This document shows positions 56,694-64,000 of a stretch of 64,000 bases of DNA, in pieces. The notes under the pieces were generated by a model. The model saw nothing but the letters and a program-made list of their open reading frames with translations. It was not told where the DNA came from and made no database searches. Position 1 is the stretch's first letter, and each line of letters begins with the position of its first letter. Origin of the DNA: Pyrenopolyporus hunteri (Eukaryota; Ascomycota; Sordariomycetes; Xylariales; Hypoxylaceae); the NCBI GenBank assembly GCA_902806595.1, contig CADCXC010000044.1, forward strand, positions 434,001 to 498,000. The letters are read 5' to 3'. The position numbers and the translations under genes are program-made.

Positions 56694-58265
56694 ATTTACG
56701 ACAACCGGCTGATATCTTCGCGCTCTAGAGTTGATGCCTTGGAACTCCGTCGCCACCTAGTCGGTAGGTAAGTCCGGCTGGCTTTAATAGTTTGCGAGGA
56801 CATTGCGTGGGATATCTATAAGTCCTCTCCCGTATCTACATGATTGACGTAAGTAAACTATGTGGATCCAAATAAGGAGTTGAACTCCTCAGAGGGCAAT
56901 GCAGATCAGGCAGGTAGTATATATTAAGACATCACGGGCGGCGTCATTGGCTACTAGAAACAACGCTTCTTTCAGCTCGATCTTGGAGTTGTCGATCTTC
57001 CTTGGTCTTGGTAAGTGTTCGTGAACACAGTTGTATCGCCTAAATAGTGCATACGCAAGGCTACAGCTCGGCCCTCACAAGTCGGGAAGACTTGTCGTCT
57101 AATCAAGGGACCATGTGAAACTAAATTTGATGTCGTTAGTAGTTTGGCTCGCTTACTATGTCATCGTGGTTCCCGAGTTGGTTGGAGCCCGAGGTAGCCA
57201 AGCCAATGGCGTTATGTGGGACGATCTGGGACTCCGAGCTACACTGTAGTAGTATACAACCACACACGTTCGTCTTGAAGAAGCCTCGGTAGATACTGCG
57301 TGGTTATTGCAAAAAAAAAAGAAAAAAAAAGGGGGTAAGCGGAGCAATGGTTTACCCGTTTTAATGGGATGAGCTGATAAGGTATCGTCTCGAACAAGCA
57401 CGCTGATAGTCTCTAAGAAATGTTCCTTCCAAGTTAGGCTGAGGTGGCGGTCGTATGGTTTCATGAATGATGGATCTGGGTTGCGGGCTTGGGAGTCAAC
57501 CGGCGTTGGCGGCCGGGCCTAGTGATGATACAGTAACCTAGGGCATGTTTCCTGATGAGCGAATACTTTTGCTCTGTGTGCCACGCTATGTTCAAGACTG
57601 CGGAATGCTTCCGTACCTGCGCTTGCCGAATCGGGCCTCGTACTTCGAATGCTTTCTACTCTGGTCACCAATTACTCCGAATATCCCTATTCCCAAGCCA
57701 GCTGGATACCTTAGGGACCTGTGTGATTTGTCGCTCGGCGTGACCATGTTTAGAACGAGCATTCTTACCTTTATGGATACTGTCGAGATATCTTTTCGGT
57801 AGTATCTGTAAGTTCGTGAGTTCTATAAGTAGAATACGTGATGTGATAAATCGAATGTATTGTCTGCTATGAAGTTTCGCGTATATGTCAAGCTTAAATA
57901 CCATGTACCTGTATAATACGATATGTACCTAGGTACCTACCTACGTATTCCGTTGGAAGTATTGCCCCACTTGCGTAACCCCGCGCTATCGATAATGGCG
58001 GCGTAACCATTTTTCCCGCCTCGATGGCGGTCCGTATGCAACAACCGAATTGGACCAATCGAATCGTGCCTTAAACTTCTTGGTGTGATCAACGATAACC
58101 AAAATCTTCCGGACGGAGTTAAACAGGCTACCGAAAAACGAATATAAGCAAATTGACGATACCGCCTCGCGCCGAAGAGGAGGATAGCGACTACAACATT
58201 GAGCTCGTAGGAGCCAAGGAAATCGAGAACCGAGCCGGAGTGGGAGAGGGAGACCGAGACGAGAT
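56694..58265. promoter_or_regulatory. Divergent spacer between GH25 and uS17m
   Basis: About 1.6 kb between two divergent genes. It contains a poly-A patch (57308-57330) and a TACCTAGGTACCTACCTACG palindromic cluster at about 57926-57946. Frames at 57545-57802 and 57156-57464 show no motif. Presumably it includes both promoters. Confidence 0.35.
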
Positions 58266-58870
58266 ATGGCATACCAAGCCCCGACAGCGGCCATCAACGC
58301 TGCGCGCCATGCCACCAAGGAGATGCATGGTATCGTGGTATCGGCCGGCCTTATGGATAAAACAGTGAAGGTAAAGCTGGGAGGGCTCAGGTGGGAACCT
58401 AAGGTGCAGAAGGTTAGTCTAGGCCTCGCCGCCGCCGCCGCCCTCTTTTTCTCGGAGGATTCTCCCATCTCTGAACCGGCTGGCTAACTTTCTTCTCGTT
58501 ACTTCCTCGCGCATAGTTCTTCAAAGAATCGCGGTTCAGGCTCGTCCACGACCCGCGCAATTCACTCCGACAAGGCGACGTTGTCGCCATAACCCACAGC
58601 AGGAGGATATCCCAACACGTGCGCCATATCGTCAAGCACATCGTAGCCCCCTACGGCGAGCCCATCCACGAACGGCCGCCCGTTCCCACGGTGGAGGAGT
58701 TCCTGACCGAATTGGAAGTCAAGAGGGCCCTCAAGAAAGTGCGTAGAGAGACACGGAAGATGGAAGAGGAACTAGCCGCCCTGGGTTTGAAAGAGTCGGA
58801 GCAAACCGAGGGCGACCTAACGGGAGAAGCGAAAGACACCCAAGCTACAAGACCAAGCGATGTCGACTGA
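58266..58870 (+). CDS. MRPS17: Mitochondrial small ribosomal subunit protein uS17m
   Basis: Exons 58266-58412 and 58517-58870 join in phase 0 across a 104 nt intron (GTTAGT to GCATAG) to 166 residues. The S17 OB-fold is clear: MHGIVVSAGLMDKTVKVKLGG, FFKESRFRLVHDPRNSLRQGD and DVVAITHSRRIS. Bacterial S17 is about 85 residues; the extra C-terminal segment (EEFLTELEVKRALKKVRRETRKMEEELAALG, about residues 105-135, mostly helical and charged) is the usual fungal mitochondrial extension. The protein binds rRNA at the body of the small subunit. The alternative cytosolic S11/uS17 was rejected because that family has a different N-terminus. Confidence 0.88.
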
Positions 58871-59235
58871 AACCACGTGTCTTAGGTAGAGAAGGCTTGC
58901 TCAGGAATTAGAAGAATTGGGACTGCCTATCCTATCGGCTTTGTCGACCAAGATCGGGGAACGCGACCTCGGCCTCGCACGACAATCTGTATATAACAGA
59001 ATCACCTTCATGTACCATATTCGCAACTACGAGTCTGTACGATTACGCGGTTACGACTGTCTGAAGAGCCGTTGAATTCCGTCTATATAACCTCATGCTG
59101 GACGGACGGTTTCATCCTAGGTATCGTATGCCAACCTGCCGCCCCGTAGCCGCTAGAACGCCGTTACTACATATATAGTTGACATGTCGTCTCATCTCGC
59201 CCCTACCCCTCTCGTGGTACGGTGGTGCTGGGGCT
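58871..59235. other. Convergent intergenic region
   Basis: About 365 bp between the 3' ends of uS17m and the AAA ATPase gene. No open frame or repeat of note is seen; it presumably holds both 3' UTRs. Confidence 0.35.
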
Positions 59236-61797
59236 TCACCCGCCACGTTCCCCGTATCTCTTTGCCCAGTCCTCGTATTCCTTTAGCCCTTCCTTGCTAA
59301 CGCTAGGACGGATCGTGCGGAGACTGGCCTTGAAGTCAGCAAGTTCGATGGGCCGAATCTGGTCCATCGTCATATGCAGGAGAGCCTCGCCGAGTGCGCG
59401 CAAGGGGCCCATTGCCGCGTCCTTTGCTAGCGCGGTTATGTCCGAGCCAGAGAAACCTACATGAATCAATCAATCAGTGTTTCGCTCTATGTATCATGCA
59501 AGTTGGGTTAAATGATTTACCATCTGTTAGGTCCACTAGTTCCGCTATGTCAGTGTCCGTGAGACTGTGCTTCTGCTGGCCTAGTAGTGTCTTCAATTGG
59601 GTGGCTCTGGTTTCTGCTTCGGGTAAGGGGATGTACTGGCGTCTCACAAATCTCCGTCTTGCTGCCTCGTCGATCGCCCACGGCAGATTCGTAGCGGCTA
59701 GCACAAGCACTCGGTTTGGATCGCCTCGTTCCTTATTTGTCCCGCTGTTGCTCTCGCGTCCCGCCGCGGCCCGCTGTAAATCGCTCCACTGGATCAGAAA
59801 CTCGGTTTTGATCCTCCTAGTAGCTTCGTGCTCTCCGGATCCGGATCGTTGAGACAGCAGCGAGTCTATCTCGTCGACGAATATAATGCTCGGTGCCATC
59901 ATCTTCGCCAACGCGAATAATGCACGCACCAGCTTCTCGGACTCGCCGAGATATTTACTGGTTAGACTACTCGCCGAGATGGAGAAGAAAGTGGATTTCG
60001 ACTCTGTCGCGACGGCACGCGCTAGCATCGTCTTCCCCGTCCCAGGAGGTCCAAAGAGCAGCATGCCCCTAGCTGGCTCGCGAAGACCCATGAATAAGTC
60101 CGGGCGCAGGAATGGATACACCACAGCCTCCCTCAAGGCGTTCTTCGCAATCTCTAGGCCGGCGACGTCACTCCAATGGACCTCATCGCCTTGGACCACA
60201 ATTTCATTAAATATTGCCTTTGCTGCTGCTTCGTCTATACCCGCCGGTAAATTCTTCAGTATTGCTCGTTTCCTCTTCTCCCATTCGTCTTTGGTCTTCT
60301 TTTCTTCTCCAGCAACCGAATCCGTCGAAGATCTATCCTCAGCATCGGAAGTCGTGGGGGATTCCTTCTGCTTGCCTTTCAGCTTTCGGCTAGAAGAGCT
60401 TGCTCTAGCTTGCTCGTCGCTAGACGACACTTCTTCTCTTCTTCCATCATTTTCAGATACCTGTCGGCCCACTCGCTTTCTAGCGCTGTTGGGCTCAAAA
60501 GCTCTACTGTGACTTATCGGTTTTCGCCTTATCGAATCCTCCTTAGAACCCGTTCTGGGCGTGGTCTCTAGGGTATCTGAGACTCGGGAGGTAGCAACGT
60601 TTGGTTCATCACGCCCTAAACCGGCTCCCTTTCTGGGGGTCGACACTCGTTCCGTTCGAATTCCCGTAGGGCTGGATTCGTCTCGGTCCTGGATGGCTAG
60701 TGCACTTAGGGCGCTCGACGCAGCGCCAAGGGCAAGGGATGAAGAGGTAGAAGATAGGCAATCAGCCGAGTTCCGCTTAAAGGATTCGGGGTTTTGGCGG
60801 ACAGGTGTGGGTGTAGCACTGGAGGTTTCGGGGGAGACTACCAGCCTTCTCGTATGACTATCCCAACGCCCTGGCGTTGACGCAAACCCTTTTCGCGCTC
60901 GTTCGTAGGATCGCTGTACCTCGGGAAATCTCGAGAGGGGACTAGTCACATCAGAAGAGGTCCCTTTCTCGAGGCTGCTCCAAGCTAACGTGGCGGCCTT
61001 ACTAGCCCCCGGGCCCTTGCTTATCTTGGTTGGTGTATGGCGAGATGGCTTAGTAGACTTCTCTTGCTTATTTGACCGCAGTGTCGTTCGCATGGTATGC
61101 TTTTCTGGGCTGGGTGACCGCGAGGTTCTCCTTCTATGCGCGGTTACGCCGTAAGGGGGCAGCGACGGTGGTCTTGTTGCGGAAGATGACATCTCTTGAT
61201 CTCGTATGGCGCTCCGGAGCCCTATGACTGCTTGCTCCGAAGATCTTCTGGACGGAAAAGACGGCCGTTTAGGGAGCGGCGGTTTAGACAACTCGGTATA
61301 CGTTATGGCCGGTATTGTTCCATCACCAATCCACCCTCTCTCCGGGGTGTTCGTGTTTGATCGGCCGTCCGCACTTCCTTCGGTGCCGATACTCGATTGT
61401 GTAAATTGTAATGAAGGGTCCTCCTCTCGAGATATCCTAAGGGCTTCTAGCAGATCAATCCTCTCCTTGCACTGCACTTCTAACTCGCGTAAACTCTCTA
61501 GCAGGGCACGTTCCGTCTCGGACTTTGGAGAATAATTGCTCTGCTTCTTGTTCGCCGGGTTCTGCCGTATCTGGTCAAGGGCGTTCTTCCAACTTGACAT
61601 TGCCTCTCTCTCGTCCCCCTGGAGCCATGATATCAGTTAGCACCCTTGCCGGTCAGTAGGGACGGGGGGTATTTGTTCGGGTAGGGTGAGCAGGTGTATA
61701 CGCGTACCTGGCTCTCGTAGTAAACGGCTGTCGAACATTTTAAGTAGGCCTCATCATATGTTTTCTGAAGGCTCGAAACACTGCTGCTAGGCCACAT
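59236..61797 (-). CDS. MIT-domain AAA ATPase, SAP1/YTA6 (spastin/fidgetin-like) family
   Basis: Exons 61708-61797, 59521-61618 and 59236-59456 on the minus strand join to 802 residues. Exon 1 supplies the start of an MIT-like helical bundle (SSLQKTYDEAYLKCSTAVYYE), continued in exon 2 by SSWKNALDQIR. A long Ser/Arg-rich disordered linker follows. The AAA module begins near residue 505 with VHWSDVAGLEIAKNALREAV. It has Walker A GPPGTGKT (about 553-560), Walker B IIFVDEIDSL, the second region of homology ATNLPWAIDEAARRRF, and the FSGSDITALAKDAAMGPLR block plus a VPS4-like C-terminal helix. It belongs to the meiotic clade (VPS4, katanin, spastin, fidgetin). Yeast SAP1/YTA6 are the nearest named types; the substrate is unknown. 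Confidence 0.85.
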
Positions 61798-62447
61798 GGC
61801 TGTTTCGCGCTGGCGGCGTTGCTAATTCTGTCTGGTGCAAGGGCATGTGGTTCGGTTCTTTGACGATGTCGCGCATGTAAGGGATACGGGAGGGGATTGA
61901 TCTGGCGTTTCTTCTGTTCGCTCGTCTTAATTGTAACTTCCTAGGTCTGTGTATTGAACGCGTAGAAGATGCGATAGTACAAAGATACCCGAAAGGCTAG
62001 AGCCAGGAACGATGTCGAAGATCTCACGTCCACGTCTTCCACGGAGCCTTTAGAAGGACCCAGTGACGTCGCGTCCGTGTTTCTTAGTGGGGATCAGAGA
62101 CCCGGGATAGTGTGGGTGTGGCTTGGAAGCCCCATACAGTGGGGCTTTCGGGTACTACCTGCATACCTAGGTACTGCCTACCCTACATGTACCTATTTAC
62201 CCGCCACTCTCAGAGCTAAGACCGTATCCGTACCTAGGTGCCTCCGTAGGTGCTAACCTGGTACCCGCACCTACACGTATACAAAAGAATAGGTAGCTAT
62301 TTCCATCATGAACACCCGATCATATTTTAGGTACCTTACATATACCTACCTAGTAGGTCCCCTTTTCTGTCTTTGCCCAATTGTGATAGGGGCGGTCTAC
62401 AGATTGTATCGTAGGTCCGTAAGATATTCATCCCCATATACCGTCAA
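61798..62447. repeat. Spacer rich in TAGGTACC-type palindromes
   Basis: About 650 bp between two tandem minus-strand genes. From about 62157 to 62355 there are at least six TACCTAGGTA/TAGGTACCT motifs. It contains the AAA gene's upstream region and the ecdysoneless 3' UTR. Confidence 0.45.
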
Positions 62448-64000
62448 TCACTCTCCCCCCTCTTCATCCTCGTCTCGTGGAAGCTGAAGACCCATCATCC
62501 CAAGGATATTACCTGCAGGGCCCGACATACCAGCTTGGCTCTTGAAGCTTTCTAGCAGGTTCTTGGCGAGGTTGTAGTCGACATCAACTTCATCTTCACT
62601 GCTCTCTTCCCCGTTATCGACCCCGTCTCCTAATTCATCCTTAGCTTTACCCTTCGAATCGTCCGTATTTCTTGCTTCGATCGCTTTAGCTTTCTCGGGT
62701 TGCGGGTCGAGCTTCAATGCGCCGTGCTCCTTTAACTCAGCCTCCATCTGAGCAGCCAATTTCCCGATCGCCTCGCCCTCCTCCTCCTCCTCCTCCTCCT
62801 CCTCCTCCTCCTCCTCGTCTTCTCTGATAATCTCGTATGTCGTTTCGGACTTCGCATATTCCGACACATCGCTCCGATCCGTACGCTGTGTGGCAGGCAG
62901 TCCCATCATCTCTCTCATCATCCTTGAAAACTGTTCTTCGTCGAAGCTAACCTCCTTGTCCTCGTCATCGCTACCGTCGTCCTCGTCCGAGACGTCGTCA
63001 TCTTCGTCCATGTCTTCCGCTTCGGCACCTTCTATGCCGGCTCTGTCATCATTCAAGAAGGCTTCGAAGCGAGACACGATCCTCTGTAGATCCGCTTGTG
63101 TTGAAGTGTCGCCGAACCCACCTCTAGACTTTTTCCGAGAACCGTGATTCCCCCGTAGCTCCTCCTCAAAGTCGTCGAAATTAATGTCCAGCCAAGAATC
63201 GTCGTCATCCCTTTGGACGTCTTGCCAAGCTCCCATATCCTCGTTAGTTGGTAGTGCCCGGATCCCGTCTTCTTCTACGTCCTCGAGGAGCATAGCGAAT
63301 TCCCGCGCTAGACGATTGTCTTTCTTATCTGCGTTCGTAGCTAGCATCTCGAAGCCGCTTGTTACCTTCATGCCTAATTCTAAGCGCGCCAGGGTCTTCT
63401 GAGTATCTTCCGCGCCAGAAGCCTGCTTTTCAGCCGCCTCGAAGATAGTGCTCCATATCGGAGGTGGTTGAAAGCGCTGGGACTTGAGCTGCGCGAAAAG
63501 TACCTTTGTGAATTTTATGCTAATGGTCACAAGGTCCTCGGGTGGGAAATGTATGTTCCCAGAAGGGGAGGTGAGAGGTTTCATTGCAACTGGGTCTCGG
63601 AGGTAAAATGCCTCGACCGCAGGGGCAATGATGGAAGGTTTCTGATGTAAGATGTGTGCCAGCTTTCTAGGTATCGTAGCTAGGGAGTAGTGTATCGAAT
63701 CCATGATGTGTCCGGGATACTTCTCTAACCGGTAGAAAGCTTCGGCCTCAACAAAGGTAGAATGCACCAGAGCATTAGGACTTGACTTGATGTACCCGAC
63801 AGCCTCGGCTAAGGATAGTGGCCGCTTTACTCCCGAACTTGCAGCTAGGGGGAGTATATAAAGCTTCCCATCATGGATCCATGCTCGATTGCTATCTATT
63901 TCCGGACTTAGCCATTTCGGTAAGACGTTGGCTGCTTCGACAAGCAGAAATTCGCCGTCGTCGTCGGAGATTCTAATCCAGAGGTCTGGAAATGATTTGG
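62448..64000 (-). CDS. Ecdysoneless/SGT1 family protein (5' end outside window)
   Basis: The frame runs from the TGA at 62448-62450 to the right edge without interruption, at least 516 residues. The first visible segment (FPDLWIRISDDDGEFLLVEAANVLPKW, given here by its core DDDGEFLLVEAA) and then NRAWIHDGKLYILPLA match the conserved N-terminal third of ecdysoneless proteins. GMMGLQLP closes the C-terminus. Acidic tracts are striking: an Asp/Glu run near DMDEDDDVSDEDDGSDDED and a 14-Glu tract. Yeast and metazoan relatives are linked to transcription activation, cell-cycle control and pre-mRNA splicing factor stability (PRP8). The first residues of the protein are missing. Confidence 0.86.
   Translation of the reverse strand, partial: KSFPDLWIRISDDDGEFLLVEAANVLPKWLSPEIDSNRAWIHDGKLYILPLAASSGVKRPLSLAEAVGYIKSSPNALVHSTFVEAEAFYRLEKYPGHIMDSIHYSLATIPRKLAHILHQKPSIIAPAVEAFYLRDPVAMKPLTSPSGNIHFPPEDLVTISIKFTKVLFAQLKSQRFQPPPIWSTIFEAAEKQASGAEDTQKTLARLELGMKVTSGFEMLATNADKKDNRLAREFAMLLEDVEEDGIRALPTNEDMGAWQDVQRDDDDSWLDINFDDFEEELRGNHGSRKKSRGGFGDTSTQADLQRIVSRFEAFLNDDRAGIEGAEAEDMDEDDDVSDEDDGSDDEDKEVSFDEEQFSRMMREMMGLPATQRTDRSDVSEYAKSETTYEIIREDEEEEEEEEEEEEEGEAIGKLAAQMEAELKEHGALKLDPQPEKAKAIEARNTDDSKGKAKDELGDGVDNGEESSEDEVDVDYNLAKNLLESFKSQAGMSGPAGNILGMMGLQLPRDEDEEGGE
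62770..62816. repeat. In-frame GAG triplet repeat inside the ecdysoneless gene
   Basis: CTC/TCC triplets on the plus strand encode about 14 consecutive Glu on the coding strand. It is almost uninterrupted, so length polymorphism between strains is likely. Confidence 0.75.

Noticed and set aside
1..64000. CRISPR array, rRNA genes, dispersed 5S rRNA or a secondary-metabolite cluster
   Set aside because: No regularly spaced repeats, no rRNA-like stretches and no backbone synthase, P450 or transporter group could be read anywhere in the window.

Overview
This window is nuclear DNA from a filamentous ascomycete (Pezizomycotina, most likely Sordariomycetes; a lower rank is a guess). The evidence is short spliceosomal introns of about 45-145 nt with GTRNGT donors and CTAAC/CTAAT-type branch sites, fungus-specific gene families (ATG9 with fungal tails, homocitrate synthase of the aminoadipate lysine pathway, DUF7730-type protein, GH25 lysozyme), and many intergenic TAGGTACCTA-type palindromic motifs. 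The reading is one of ordinary chromosomal housekeeping genes separated by long AT-rich, gene-poor spacers. I did not find a defence system, a secondary-metabolite cluster, a CRISPR array or an intact transposon.

Layout. 0-4 kb: the 3' end of an unknown gene, the tRNA acetylation factor TAN1 (+, five exons) and a DUF7730-like protein (-, two exons). 4-11 kb: gene-free, partly AT-rich sequence with a hairpin cluster and two tRNA-like modules near 4.3-4.9 kb. 11-19 kb: a kinase-like (APH fold) protein (+), COG6 (-) and ATG9 (+). 20-22 kb: homocitrate synthase (-), cut into 15 exons including 8 and 16 nt micro-exons. 22.5-26 kb: an AT-rich spacer containing an unrecognised, probably decayed gene. 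26-36.9 kb: a mitoferrin-type carrier (+, eight exons), the ER J-protein DNAJC3/P58 (-), augmin subunit HAUS1 (+) and VAC14 (-, seven exons). 37-43 kb: a spacer, a small SMP-like protein (-) and a cytochrome b5-fused delta-8 sphingolipid desaturase (-). 43.4-49 kb: an AT-rich spacer, an orphan gene (+) and a VOC-fold protein with a Ser/Arg/His tail (-). 51-58.9 kb: EMG1/NEP1 (-), another AT-rich spacer, a secreted GH25 lysozyme (-) and mitoribosomal uS17m (+). 59-64 kb: an MIT-AAA ATPase of the SAP1/YTA6 type (-) and ecdysoneless/SGT1 (-), which runs off the right edge.

The recognised genes do not form a functional cluster. They cover membrane traffic (COG6, ATG9, VAC14, AAA), RNA modification and ribosome biogenesis (TAN1, EMG1, uS17m), mitochondrial iron import, ER folding, lysine synthesis and sphingolipid desaturation. 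Neighbouring genes mostly alternate in strand, giving convergent 3' ends only 270-370 bp apart (kinase-like/COG6, HAUS1/VAC14, uS17m/AAA) and shared divergent promoters (COG6/ATG9, DNAJC3/HAUS1). All exon models were assembled by eye from splice sites and reading phase. Family assignments come from recognised motifs, not from a search.
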